From HGM11416 sp034104345 (GTDB lineage Bacteria > Bacillota > Clostridia > Christensenellales > Borkfalkiaceae), in NCBI GenBank assembly GCA_034104345.1, contig JAXEDY010000010.1:1-21378 (forward strand): a stretch of 21,378 bases of DNA. Direction: 5' to 3'. Shown here piece by piece: positions 1 through 7,971 of this stretch. The position numbers and the translations under genes are program-made. The first letter of the stretch is position 1, and each line of letters begins with the position of its first letter. A model generated the notes under the pieces. The model saw only the letters and a program-made list of their open reading frames with translations. It did no database searches and had not been told where the DNA came from.

Positions 1-738
1 GAAATGCGCTGGCGCGCCGAGATTTTAAGAATTAAAGACCTTATAAAATCGGGCGCTATCGGAAAGCCTCTTTCGCTTAACGCATATAACTATTCGCACT
101 TTCCGATGTGGTGGAATCCGTGGATGAACACACCCGAAGAAAGTTACGGCAAGCGCGTAAAATTAAAACCGAACGATCCCGAAGATTATCGTTATCGCGG
201 CGGCGCGCTTACCGATCATCCGCATATTTTCGACTTGGCGCGTTTCATATTTGATTCGGATTATGATTTTATTTATGCCGAAGCCGCGCCTAACATGCGT
301 TACGACGCCGAAGTAGAAGACTTGCTTACCATTACCGGGCGGCTTAAAAACGGCGTGATTTTCTCGCTCGATCCTTCATACGGCAACTTCGAAAAGAAAA
401 TTTTCAAGCGCGTAAACGACGACTTTTCGAAATATCCGCGTACTGTCGAAGTCGAGCTTGCCGTTCACGGCGAAAAGGGAAGCATAATTGCGAACGTTTA
501 CGGGGCGAAAGCCTATCAGGCAATGTATCTGCCGAGCGAAGATTTCAAACATTGGGGTTCGTCGGGCGCTTCGTTTTCGGATACGCGCAGAATTTTTACG
601 CATAATTTCGTTCGTCGTATACGCGGCGAAGAAGCGGGTGAAGATTTAACCACCAGCCTTTCGGAACACGTATCGATAATAAAAGCGATGAACGCTGCTT
701 ACGAAAGTATGGCTACGGGTAAAATTGTAAAACTTTAA
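1..738 (+). CDS. Gfo/Idh/MocA-family oxidoreductase, C-terminal part (5' end outside window)
   Basis: The frame is open from the first base, so this is the C-terminal ~245 residues of a longer protein. Members of the family are usually 350-400 residues, so the N-terminal NAD(P)-binding Rossmann part lies upstream of the window. What remains is the alpha/beta C-terminal substrate domain. A segment near visible residues 66-81 (GGALTDHPHIFDLARF) matches the position where these enzymes carry the GGxxxDxxxHxxD-type active-site helix with its His. The stretch 'SGAIGKPLSLNAYNY' is also typical of the first strand of this domain. Such enzymes oxidise or epimerise sugars and inositols, and some drive redox-type glycoside cleavage. 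It ends 9 bases before the next gene, so it is very likely co-transcribed with the sugar cluster. The family call is firm; the substrate is unknown. Confidence 0.85.
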   Translation, partial: EMRWRAEILRIKDLIKSGAIGKPLSLNAYNYSHFPMWWNPWMNTPEESYGKRVKLKPNDPEDYRYRGGALTDHPHIFDLARFIFDSDYDFIYAEAAPNMRYDAEVEDLLTITGRLKNGVIFSLDPSYGNFEKKIFKRVNDDFSKYPRTVEVELAVHGEKGSIIANVYGAKAYQAMYLPSEDFKHWGSSGASFSDTRRIFTHNFVRRIRGEEAGEDLTTSLSEHVSIIKAMNAAYESMATGKIVKL

Positions 739-747
739 GGTAAAATA

Positions 748-1833
748 ATGAAAAAAAATATACTTGCCGAAGAGATAGCCTCAAAAATTTTAAAAGGCGA
801 ATACGGTAAATCGGGCGACGAATTTCCGTCGATAAGAACTGTCGCGGCGGAATATAAGGTTTCGCCCGTTACATGTTCGGCTATTTTAGACGTTCTGCAC
901 GAACGCGGGCTTATTGTGTTAAAGGGTAAGCGCAACTATTTGTGCTACGGCGAAATCGAAAAGGGAACGGCGCTTGATAAAAAGCGCAAAAAAAGCGGAT
1001 TTATCGGCGTTTACGTTCCGGATATACAAAACTTGTTTTTTTCGTTGCTTGCAAAAAGCGTTCAGCATTATGCGGGTGAACGAGGTTATAACGTTATTAT
1101 AATGAACGAAAGCGAAAAAACGCATTTTTACGACGCGCTCGAATGTTTCGAAAGGCTCGGCGTCGACGCGGCAATCGTCGAATCGTATTCGTCTGAAATA
1201 CGCGGAAATCGCAAGAATAAAAGGCGACACACTTATCCTATAATACTCGCCGCCACAAACGTAGATAACGAAACTTTCGACTGTGTTACCATAAACAATA
1301 AGGTTGCGGGTAAAACCGCAGCCGATTTGCTTTATAAAAGCGGTTACGACGAATTTTTGTTTATCGGACATTCGCTCGTTGATCGTGATAATCCGCGTAT
1401 TTCGGGTTTTATAAAAGAACTTGAATCGCATGGTGTTAAAATTAACGAAAAAAACATTATATGCAGCAATAAAACCGCCGAAATCAGTTTTAAACTCGGT
1501 GAAATAGTGCGTGCTTCGGGCGATAAAACCATCGGTATATTTTGCTATCACGATATTCTGGCGAATCAGGTGTTAAATATATGTAAAAAATGCGGATATA
1601 ACGTACCCGATAAAATAGGAATAGTCGGGTGCGATAATTTGCCTCTTCCCGAAGACAAAATAAAAATAACCACCATCGCTTATTCGGTGCAGGAAATGGC
1701 AAAAGAAGCCGTAGATCTTGCTTTAAAACGCGTAAACGGCGACGAATCCGCTAAAAAAACGCAGATAATTCCGTTCTTTGTTTATCGCAAAAACTCGGTA
1801 AAAAATCTTAATTTAACTTCTGATTTAAAATAA
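748..1833 (+). CDS. GntR-type DNA-binding / LacI-type sensor transcriptional regulator
   Basis: The 361-residue protein has two parts. Residues 1-68 form a GntR-class winged helix-turn-helix ('GDEFPSIRTVAAEYKVSPVT', then 'ILDVLHERGLIVLKGKRNY'). Residues 84-350 are a periplasmic-binding-protein-like sugar sensor of the LacI/GalR type ('GFIGVYVPDIQNLFFSLLAK', 'GYNVIIMNESE', later 'IGIVGCDNLPLPEDKIKITT'). This architecture (AraR-like) normally represses sugar-use genes until a mono- or oligosaccharide binds the sensor. The start at 748 follows the previous stop by 9 bases and has an AAGG ribosome site. Its place inside the cluster makes it the likely local regulator of the genes from 748 to 14128. 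The ligand is unknown. I see no convincing operator palindrome in the tiny spacers, so the controlled promoter is probably upstream of the window. Confidence 0.88.
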   Translation: MKKNILAEEIASKILKGEYGKSGDEFPSIRTVAAEYKVSPVTCSAILDVLHERGLIVLKGKRNYLCYGEIEKGTALDKKRKKSGFIGVYVPDIQNLFFSLLAKSVQHYAGERGYNVIIMNESEKTHFYDALECFERLGVDAAIVESYSSEIRGNRKNKRRHTYPIILAATNVDNETFDCVTINNKVAGKTAADLLYKSGYDEFLFIGHSLVDRDNPRISGFIKELESHGVKINEKNIICSNKTAEISFKLGEIVRASGDKTIGIFCYHDILANQVLNICKKCGYNVPDKIGIVGCDNLPLPEDKIKITTIAYSVQEMAKEAVDLALKRVNGDESAKKTQIIPFFVYRKNSVKNLNLTSDLK

Positions 1834-1838
1834 AAGTT

Positions 1839-1860
1839 TAAAACAAAAAGAGGTGTTTTA
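1839..1860 (+). promoter_or_regulatory. 7-bp inverted repeat holding the ribosome site of the first SIS gene in its loop
   Basis: TAAAACA at 1839-1845 and its exact reverse complement TGTTTTA at 1854-1860 enclose an 8-base loop (AAAAGAGG) that contains the AGAGG ribosome site for the ATG at 1862. The hairpin would be weak (one G-C pair). It could be a translational control element, a regulator operator half-site pair, or chance in AT-rich DNA. Confidence 0.3.
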
Positions 1861-1861
1861 C

Positions 1862-2614
1862 ATGAACAATTTTGAAAAATATTATTCTGTTATTAAAGAA
1901 AACATCGATAAAGTCAACGCAAACCAGATCGATAACATCAAAAAAGCGGCAAAACTTATGGCGGACGCCATCGAAAACGATAAGTTAATAAGCGTTTACG
2001 GCGGCGGCGGACACACCACGCTTTGTATGGGCGAAATGTTTTTCCGCGCAGGCGGGCTTGCAAACATAAACCCCGTTATGGAAACGGGGCTTTCGGTGTT
2101 CAATCAGGCGCTTAAATATCTCGAACTTGAAAGAACCGTTAATTACGGAAGCGCCATTATGAAATATTACGATCTTAAAAAAGGCGACCTTTTAATCGTG
2201 TTCCATAATATCGGCATAAATCCCGCAACTATCGACGCGGTTGAAGAAGCAAAAAAACGCGGAGCGATAATCGTTGCCGTTTCGTCGAGTTATTGGCAGA
2301 ACGAAATGCCCAAAGATCATTTCATCCGCCATCCTAACGGAAAAAACCTTTTCGATTACGCCGACGTTTGTATCGACGATTACAATCCCGTGGGCGACGC
2401 GGTAATTAAAGTCGAAGGATTCGATACGCCTATCGCTCCCGTTTCGAATATAGTCGATTTTTACATCGCACATCTTTTGGAAATAGCCGCTGTCGAAGAA
2501 TGTGTACGCCGCGGAATCACTCCGCCGTGCTGGACGAGCGCAAATACCCCGGGCGGCGACGAAAAGAATGCCGCGCTTTTGGAAAAATATCGTCCGCGCG
2601 TAAAAATGCTTTGA
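1862..2614 (+). CDS. SIS-domain protein, UPF0309-like, lacking the usual serine-rich sugar-phosphate loop
   Basis: A 250-residue SIS (sugar isomerase) fold protein. The start is ATG 1862 rather than the in-frame GTG at 1853, because AGAGG at 1849-1853 is a good ribosome site for the ATG and overlaps the GTG. UPF0309 signatures are visible: 'GGGGHTTLCMGEMFFRAGGL' (about residues 47-66), and a C-terminal 'CVRRGITPPCWTSANTPGGD' that parallels the paralogue downstream. SIS proteins of this group are small phosphosugar isomerases or sugar-phosphate-binding proteins. The oddity is at residues 113-120: VFHNIGIN replaces the VISTSGIN of the next gene, so the Ser/Thr residues that normally hold the phosphate are gone. 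The nucleoside or sugar ligand may therefore be unphosphorylated, or this copy may be a partner subunit of the next gene. It lies 28 bases after the regulator stop. Confidence 0.85.
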   Translation: MNNFEKYYSVIKENIDKVNANQIDNIKKAAKLMADAIENDKLISVYGGGGHTTLCMGEMFFRAGGLANINPVMETGLSVFNQALKYLELERTVNYGSAIMKYYDLKKGDLLIVFHNIGINPATIDAVEEAKKRGAIIVAVSSSYWQNEMPKDHFIRHPNGKNLFDYADVCIDDYNPVGDAVIKVEGFDTPIAPVSNIVDFYIAHLLEIAAVEECVRRGITPPCWTSANTPGGDEKNAALLEKYRPRVKML

Positions 2615-2643
2615 TAAATCTTTTATTAAAAAAGTTTTAAATT

Positions 2644-3372
2644 ATGGCAGAATACAGCGAATATTACTTGAAAATTTCGGCACTTTTAAAAAAGGCCGAA
2701 ACCGAAAACGATTTAATCCCCGCCGCAAAAAAAATTGCCGACGTTATATGCGGCGGCGGAATAATTTATCTTTTCGGTTGCGGACATTCGCACCTTATCG
2801 CGCTCGATTGTTTTTATCGCGCGGGCGGGCTTGCGTGCGTTCAGCCGATTTTAAAACCCGAACTTATGCTGCATTTAAGCGCGAGCAACAGCAGTCGGCT
2901 CGAAAAAAATGAAGGATCGGTTAAAGGGCTGTTATCTGATTATAAAATCGGCAAAAACGACGCGCTTATAGTTATTTCGACGTCCGGAATAAACGGCGCT
3001 CCGGTTCAGGTTGCTATTAGCGGCCAAGAAACCGGCGCGTTCGTTATAGGGCTTGGTTCATCGAGTTATTTCGGCGACAAGTCGCGTCATTCTTCGGGTA
3101 AAATTTTAAAAGATTGTTGCGACGTTTTTATCGATAACTTTGCGCCGCACGGCGACGCGCTTATTTCTCTTTCGGACGGCGGCGAAAAAAGCGGACCTTG
3201 TTCGACTGTGATTTCGTCGTTCTTGGTGCAAAAACTGCTTGTGTGCGCCGAACAAATATGCGTGGAACGCGGAAAATTTCCGCCCGTTTTTAAAAGCGGC
3301 AACGTTGAAGGCGGAAAAGAATTCAACAAAAAATTAGAAGACGAATTTTGCGGCAAAATAAAAAGTTTGTAA
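2644..3372 (+). CDS. SIS-domain phosphosugar isomerase-like protein (UPF0309 family)
   Basis: 242 residues, a full-length UPF0309-type SIS protein. 'FGCGHSHLIALDCFYRAGGL' at residues 44-63, 'PILKPELMLHLSASNSSRLEKNEG' (68-91) and the canonical phosphate-binding loop 'VISTSGIN' (110-117) are all present. The family binds phosphosugars in a Rossmann-like fold and usually acts as a dimer; its exact reactions are poorly described. It is the canonical counterpart of the preceding gene and sits 29 bases after it. No clear ribosome site precedes ATG 2644 (only an A-run). Tandem SIS genes next to a PfkB kinase suggest kinase and isomerase steps on the same sugar. The family is certain; the reaction is not known. 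Confidence 0.88.
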   Translation: MAEYSEYYLKISALLKKAETENDLIPAAKKIADVICGGGIIYLFGCGHSHLIALDCFYRAGGLACVQPILKPELMLHLSASNSSRLEKNEGSVKGLLSDYKIGKNDALIVISTSGINGAPVQVAISGQETGAFVIGLGSSSYFGDKSRHSSGKILKDCCDVFIDNFAPHGDALISLSDGGEKSGPCSTVISSFLVQKLLVCAEQICVERGKFPPVFKSGNVEGGKEFNKKLEDEFCGKIKSL

Positions 3373-3424
3373 GCCGCAAAATTTAAACCTGAATAAAAAC
3401 GAAATTTTTACGTAAGGTAGTTAA

Positions 3425-4276
3425 ATGAAAAAAATTGCCGTTATCGGAATATGCGGACAATCTGTCTTTTTAAAGGGCGAAAAATTGCCCGAAAAAGGTG
3501 AAACCGTTGTATTCGACAATTTGCATACCGAAGCCGGCGGAAAGGGCGTAAACGCAGCCGCGACCATAGCAAGGCTTAACGGAAACGTTAGTTTTTTAAC
3601 CGCTCTCGGCGACGACTTTTACGCCGCAGAGTGTGAAAAATTCTTTAAAGACGAGCGTTTAAACGTTTGCGTTGCGAAAAAACACGGAGTTTCTACCGAT
3701 TACGGCGTGATTTTAACCGACAAAAACGGTTATAACTTCGTTTGCGTTTCAACCACGGCTTCGCGCCTTTTAACCGAAGAAGACGTCGATTCGTTCGCTA
3801 CAGAAATTTCTTCGGCAGACTATTTGCTTATGCAGGCTGAACTTAGCGACGAAGTTTTGGTAAAAGCCGCAGAAATTGCGATGAAAAGCGAAACCAAAAT
3901 CGTTTTCGATCCGTCGCCCGTGCGCAAACTTCCGCCCGAATTTTTAAAGTCGGTGTGGCTTTTTACGCCTAACGAAACCGAAGAAAGCGCCTTGTTTTCG
4001 CAAATCAAACCCGAAAAGTGCGTGGTTACTTTGGGCGAAAACGGCGCGAAATTTATCTGCGGCGATAAAATCGAATATTTTAAGGCAAAAAAAGTAAAAG
4101 CAACAAACACTACCGGAGCGGGAGACGTTTTCAACGGCGCGCTTTTAACCGCTTTATCTAAAGGCGAAAGTGTTGAAAGCGCGATAAATTACGCAATTAA
4201 AGCCGCTTCGTTCAAAGTAAAATCGCAATACGTCGTAGACGGACTTCCTACCGAAAACGACCTGAAAAATTTATAA
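3425..4276 (+). CDS. PfkB/ribokinase-family carbohydrate kinase
   Basis: 283 residues, slightly shorter than ribokinase (about 305). Both PfkB signatures are visible: the N-terminal GGKGVNAAATIARL box (residues 38-51), which contacts the sugar, and the C-terminal NTTGAGDVFNGALL box with the catalytic base Asp234 and the GAGD anion hole. The enzyme should phosphorylate a small sugar, deoxysugar, keto-acid or nucleoside with ATP in the cytoplasm. The GGKGxN form of the first box is most like ribokinase and related sugar kinases. The ribosome site is AAGG at about 3414-3417, and the gene follows the second SIS gene by 52 bases. Its context makes it the phosphorylation step of the cluster; the true substrate could be ribose-like, a ketose or a keto-deoxy sugar acid. 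Confidence 0.9.
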   Translation: MKKIAVIGICGQSVFLKGEKLPEKGETVVFDNLHTEAGGKGVNAAATIARLNGNVSFLTALGDDFYAAECEKFFKDERLNVCVAKKHGVSTDYGVILTDKNGYNFVCVSTTASRLLTEEDVDSFATEISSADYLLMQAELSDEVLVKAAEIAMKSETKIVFDPSPVRKLPPEFLKSVWLFTPNETEESALFSQIKPEKCVVTLGENGAKFICGDKIEYFKAKKVKATNTTGAGDVFNGALLTALSKGESVESAINYAIKAASFKVKSQYVVDGLPTENDLKNL

Positions 4277-4318
4277 AAAAATAAAAAAAAATAAAAAATA
4301 TTAAATATAAAAAATTAT
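4265..4318 (+). other. 54-base run made only of A and T, reaching into the esterase start codon
   Basis: Every base from 4265 to 4318 is A or T, covering the last codons of the kinase, the whole 40-base spacer and the first two bases of ATG 4317. With no G, no Shine-Dalgarno sequence is possible. The esterase must be initiated by an A-rich leader, by S1-like binding, or by coupling to the kinase. Confidence 0.9.
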
Positions 4319-4919
4319 GAATATCGAGTATAATAAGTATAAAAATTTAAGATACGTTGTATATCGCCCGAACGAAGGCATTGCCGTCAGGGGCGTTATT
4401 TTGCATTTACATGGCGCCGGCGGCAGGGGGACGGATATTTCTCTCGTAAAATATAATCCGCCTATGCGCTACGCCGATTCGAAAAACGGCGAATTTCCGT
4501 TCGTTATAGTTTCGCCGCAGTGCGAATTCGACAGTTGGTTCGATATTTTCGAGCAACTTCAGGATTTTGCCGAATATATAAAACAAAGCGAAAAAACTCA
4601 AAACTACATAGTTTCGGGAACGAGCATGGGCGGCTATACTTCGTGGCAACTTCTCGAATCGAAACCCGATTTGTTTAAAAAAGCGATTATTTGCTGCGGA
4701 GGAGGAATGTATTGGAATGCGGGCAGGATAAATGCCGAAGTTCATGCATACCACGGAAAAAAAGACACGGAAGTTTATCCCGAAGAAAGCGAAAAAATGG
4801 TTAAAAAAATGATTTATTTCGGTAAAAAAGCCACTTTGACCATTTACGACGACGCATATCATAACTGCTGGGATCAAACTTATTCAAACGACGAAACGTA
4901 TAAATTTTTATACGAATAA
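4317..4919 (+). CDS. Alpha/beta-hydrolase, small serine esterase (prolyl-oligopeptidase/phospholipase type)
   Basis: A compact 200-residue alpha/beta-hydrolase without a signal peptide or membrane segment. The oxyanion loop is 'LHLHGAGGRGTD' (residues 29-40), the nucleophile elbow is 'SGTSMGGYTSW' with Ser103, Asp150 lies in 'YHGKKDTEV', and His182 lies in 'DDAYHNCW', giving a complete triad. The pattern (HGxGGRG, then GTSMGGY, then HGxxD) matches predicted carbohydrate esterases and peptidase-like hydrolases that often sit beside glycosidase genes. In this cluster a cytoplasmic de-acylation of an imported oligosaccharide, such as removing acetyl or feruloyl groups, is reasonable but inferred. 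It lies 23 bases before the next gene. The all-A/T leader gives it no ribosome site. Confidence 0.82.
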   Translation: MNIEYNKYKNLRYVVYRPNEGIAVRGVILHLHGAGGRGTDISLVKYNPPMRYADSKNGEFPFVIVSPQCEFDSWFDIFEQLQDFAEYIKQSEKTQNYIVSGTSMGGYTSWQLLESKPDLFKKAIICCGGGMYWNAGRINAEVHAYHGKKDTEVYPEESEKMVKKMIYFGKKATLTIYDDAYHNCWDQTYSNDETYKFLYE

Positions 4920-4942
4920 TCACTAAAAAAATTAAGGATTTT

Positions 4943-6520
4943 ATGAACGCTGACGTAAAAATTTGCGACGAAAAGTTGCTTGATAAAATTTACGGTTGTT
5001 TTTACGGCAAATGCCTGGGCGGGGCGGCGGGCGCGCCGTTCGAGGGCATAAAAAAAATTTTAAACATCGACGATTATAAAAAAGTTTTTCGCCCCGATCT
5101 TCCCAACGACGATCTCGACTTACAACTTTTATGGCTCGACGTGCTTGAAAATAAGGGTTTTAACCTTACTTCGTGCAACCTTGCCGACGCGTGGATAGAA
5201 AAATGCTGGTATCCGTTTTCGGAATACGGCTATTTTATGAAAAACTATATGCGCGGAATAAAACCGCCTTATTCGGGCGAAATTAACAATTCGTTTTTCC
5301 GCGAAGGAATGGGTTGCCCGATAAGAAGCGAAATCTGGGCATGTCTTTGCGCGGGGATCCCCGAACTTGCCGTTAAATACGCTTATCTCGATGCAACGCT
5401 CGATCACGCCGAAAATGCGGTTTATGCCGAACAGTTTCTGGCGGCTGTCGAAAGTATGGCGTTTTATGAAAGCGACGTAAAAATTTTAATTGAAAAAGGG
5501 CTTGATTTTATCCCCGAAACCAGCAAACTTTTTCGTTGCATAAAAGGCGTTTTATCTGATTACGAAAGAGGAAAAAGCGTTTTCGAAACGCGGAATAACG
5601 CGCTTATTCGTTACGGCCATCCCGACTTTACCAATTGCGTTCAGAACCTTGCGTTTGTTGCGGTGGCATTGCTTTACGGAAAATGCGATATGTCCGACAC
5701 GATTTCGATTGCCTTATCCTGCGGCTACGATACCGATTGCACCTGCGCGTCGGCGGCTTCGATAGTAGGCATTATAAAAGGGTTTTCCGAACTCGGACAA
5801 GACGGGAAGCTTATAAAAGACGAATTCGTTTGCGGAATAAACGTGGTTCGCCCGTCGAACAGTATACGCGCGCTTGCAGGCGACGTTTTTAATCTTCATA
5901 AAAAACTTTTAAGCGAAAATATAACCGATATAAAAACCGAGCCTTTTACTAAGGAAGGATACAAAAAATCGCTTGAAAAAATACAGCCCGTTATATGGCG
6001 GATATACGGACCTTATTTCGAGCAGTTAGAGCAGCCGATGAACCCCGATTATCCCAGTCCGCACGGAGAAGGGTGCGTTTTGCCCGATCTTGTTTGTATG
6101 GTGAACAATCAGGCGTTTTTGGATAAAGAATATGAAACGAGCGAAAAATTTGCCGACCTTTACGCAAAAGAAGATTTAATCGATTTAGACTCGGTTATTA
6201 CCATGGAAGGGCAATACGCCGCCGATCTCGAAACGATAATCGTAAGCAACAAAGATCAGACGGTGTGGCTTGTGATAGGGAACAACGACGGATTTAAAAT
6301 CGAAGTGAACGGACTTGAAGTTTTGAAAAAAGACGAAATCAGGCTTTGGACTCCGTATAACAATTTTTGCACGGCAAACCTTAAAAAGGGCGAAAACGCG
6401 ATAAAACTCCGCGTTTTAAAACGCACCGAAATTTTTAAATTTTCGCTTGGGTTAAGAACGTTTAAAAAAGGAGACCATTGGCACCGCGCAAAATGGTGTA
6501 CTGATTTAAAATTTAAGTAA
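4943..6520 (+). CDS. ADP-ribosylglycohydrolase-family protein with an added C-terminal beta-rich domain
   Basis: 525 residues; ordinary members are about 300. Residues 10-320 form the all-helical ADP-ribosylglycohydrolase fold: 'IYGCFYGKCLGGAAGAPFEG' (16-35), the first metal motif PNDDLDLQ (54-61, with D56 and D57), and the second metal motif GYDTDCTCASAAS (261-273, with D263 and D265). These acidic residues bind two Mg2+ in the family. From about residue 410 onward is an extra domain that looks beta-rich ('TVWLVIGNNDGFKIEVNG', then 'RLWTPYNNFCTANLKKGENA') and resembles the galactose-binding-like sandwiches that end many glycosidases. The enzyme cleaves N- or O-glycosidic bonds to ribose in known relatives. 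In a sugar cluster it may hydrolyse a small-molecule glycoside. AAGGA at 4934-4938 is a good ribosome site. Confidence 0.83.
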   Translation: MNADVKICDEKLLDKIYGCFYGKCLGGAAGAPFEGIKKILNIDDYKKVFRPDLPNDDLDLQLLWLDVLENKGFNLTSCNLADAWIEKCWYPFSEYGYFMKNYMRGIKPPYSGEINNSFFREGMGCPIRSEIWACLCAGIPELAVKYAYLDATLDHAENAVYAEQFLAAVESMAFYESDVKILIEKGLDFIPETSKLFRCIKGVLSDYERGKSVFETRNNALIRYGHPDFTNCVQNLAFVAVALLYGKCDMSDTISIALSCGYDTDCTCASAASIVGIIKGFSELGQDGKLIKDEFVCGINVVRPSNSIRALAGDVFNLHKKLLSENITDIKTEPFTKEGYKKSLEKIQPVIWRIYGPYFEQLEQPMNPDYPSPHGEGCVLPDLVCMVNNQAFLDKEYETSEKFADLYAKEDLIDLDSVITMEGQYAADLETIIVSNKDQTVWLVIGNNDGFKIEVNGLEVLKKDEIRLWTPYNNFCTANLKKGENAIKLRVLKRTEIFKFSLGLRTFKKGDHWHRAKWCTDLKFK

Positions 6521-6544
6521 TAATGGGAGAAAATAAAGGTAATT

Positions 6545-7882
6545 ATGTGTGACGTAATTTCATTTGGCGCAAAAAACGATAAAAATTTTAATTCGACGAA
6601 GGCGTTTCAGGCGGCTGTTGACGAATGTAAAAAAAACGGCGGCGGAACGATTTACGTTCCGTTCGGCGAATATACGATAGGCACGGTTACGCTGTGCGAC
6701 AACGTTCATTTTTGCTTTGAAGCCGGCGCAAAAATTTACGGCAGCGAAAACTTAAACGATTTTCTGCCGCGCGAAAAACCCGACTATCCGCTTTATCAGG
6801 ACGCTTCGCACGCCTATTTCGACAGAAGTATGTTCGTTGCCAAAAATTGCAAAAACATAACCTTTTCGGGTTACGGCATAATCGACATGCAGGAAGTATG
6901 GGAAAACGAACCCATTGAAGGCGAAGGCGAATGGATTAACAAACGCGCGATTAAAATTTTTGCCTTTAAAGAATGTTTCGATATAGTTATAACCGATTTA
7001 ACTTTGTATAACTCGACCGACCTTGCGGTTTATCTTGCCGGGTGCGAACGCGCAAAACTTAAAAATATGACGCTGAACGTAAACATCGACGGTATAAGTC
7101 CCGACGCTTGCAAAAACGTAGTTATATCCGACTGTATTATAAGAAGCGGCGACGACGCAATAGTTTTAAAAAGTTCGTATACTTTAAACCGAAAAAAGGA
7201 TTGCGAAAACGTAGTTATAACGAACTGCACCGTAACTTCGCGTTGCAGCGCGGTAAAACTCGGAACCGAATCGAACGGCGGGTTTAAAAATATTTCGATA
7301 AGCAATCTCGTTATATACGACACGTTTTACGGCGCTGTTTCTATCGAAAGCGTAGACGGCGGCGACGTAAACGGAATAACCGTTTCGAATATTGCGATGA
7401 AAAACGTAGGGTATCCGTTTTTTATAATTTTAGGCGGCAGACTGCGCGCGCCCGAAGGAACTAAGATGGGCAGCCTTAAAAATATCGTAATTTCAAACGT
7501 TACGGCAACCGGACCTTACGAACCGTGGATAGCGCCGCGCATAACCGCGCTGTGGGATGAAAAAGAAACCGTGTGGTCGTCGCAGGTAATGCCGTCGACT
7601 ATAACCGGTCAGCCCGATAAAAAAATCGAAAACATTTCTATTTCGAACGTGTATATAACAACGCTCGGCGGCGGTAAAGAAAGCGATAAAAACGTGGTTT
7701 TGCCCGAAATAACCAAAGAATACCCCGAAAATTATAAATTCGGCGAAGTTTTTCCCACGTTCGGAATGTATTTTCGCCATGTTAAAAACTTAACTTTGTT
7801 TAACGTAAACATAGAAACCGAAACGCTCGACGAGCGGAATGCGTTCGTTTTCGACGACGTTGAAAACTTAAAAACGTTTTAA
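6545..7882 (+). CDS. Glycoside hydrolase family 28 (polygalacturonase-type) protein, cytoplasmic
   Basis: 445 residues of right-handed beta-helix type. The N-terminal cap 'FGAKNDKNFNSTKAFQAAVD' (7-26) and 'NGGGTIYVPFGEYTIGT' (31-47) are the usual GH28 opening. Catalytic motifs are NIDGISP (180-186, Asp182) and SGDDAIVLKS (201-210, Asp203 and Asp204), the three acids of the family. The family's usual GHG histidine loop is replaced by 'KLGTESNGGF' (238-247), a variant seen in a subset of bacterial exo-acting members as I recall them. No signal peptide is present, so it probably acts on oligosaccharides brought into the cell, releasing galacturonate or another terminal residue. AAAGG at about 6534-6538 precedes ATG 6545; the gap from the previous gene is 24 bases. 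The family is firm; the exact linkage is unknown. Confidence 0.9.
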   Translation: MCDVISFGAKNDKNFNSTKAFQAAVDECKKNGGGTIYVPFGEYTIGTVTLCDNVHFCFEAGAKIYGSENLNDFLPREKPDYPLYQDASHAYFDRSMFVAKNCKNITFSGYGIIDMQEVWENEPIEGEGEWINKRAIKIFAFKECFDIVITDLTLYNSTDLAVYLAGCERAKLKNMTLNVNIDGISPDACKNVVISDCIIRSGDDAIVLKSSYTLNRKKDCENVVITNCTVTSRCSAVKLGTESNGGFKNISISNLVIYDTFYGAVSIESVDGGDVNGITVSNIAMKNVGYPFFIILGGRLRAPEGTKMGSLKNIVISNVTATGPYEPWIAPRITALWDEKETVWSSQVMPSTITGQPDKKIENISISNVYITTLGGGKESDKNVVLPEITKEYPENYKFGEVFPTFGMYFRHVKNLTLFNVNIETETLDERNAFVFDDVENLKTF

Positions 7883-7939
7883 CGGTGGTTAAAAAACTAA
7901 AAAAACAAACGAACGGGTTATTTAAGCAAACGAATCGTG

Positions 7940-7968
7940 TTGAAATACGAAAAAATATAAACTATAAT
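7940..7968 (+). promoter_or_regulatory. Consensus-like promoter box pair at the GH36 start
   Basis: TTGAAA (7940-7945), 17 bases, then TATAAT (7963-7968) matches 11 of 12 positions of a sigma-A promoter with ideal spacing. It ends only 3 bases before ATG 7972, so a transcript from it would be leaderless or begin just inside the gene. It could be an accidental match in AT-rich DNA. Confidence 0.35.
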
Positions 7969-7971
7969 ATT

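Noticed and set aside
919..1551. Long minus-strand open frame (210 codons) opposite the regulator
   Set aside because: It mirrors the codon pattern of the regulator gene, its protein is rich in Phe/Arg/Tyr with no recognisable domain, and it has no ribosome site. The same applies to the other antisense frames, for example 4407-4877 and 17657-18094.
1853..1861. GTG 1853 as start of the first SIS gene
   Set aside because: It overlaps the ribosome site for ATG 1862, and the three added residues are not part of the family.
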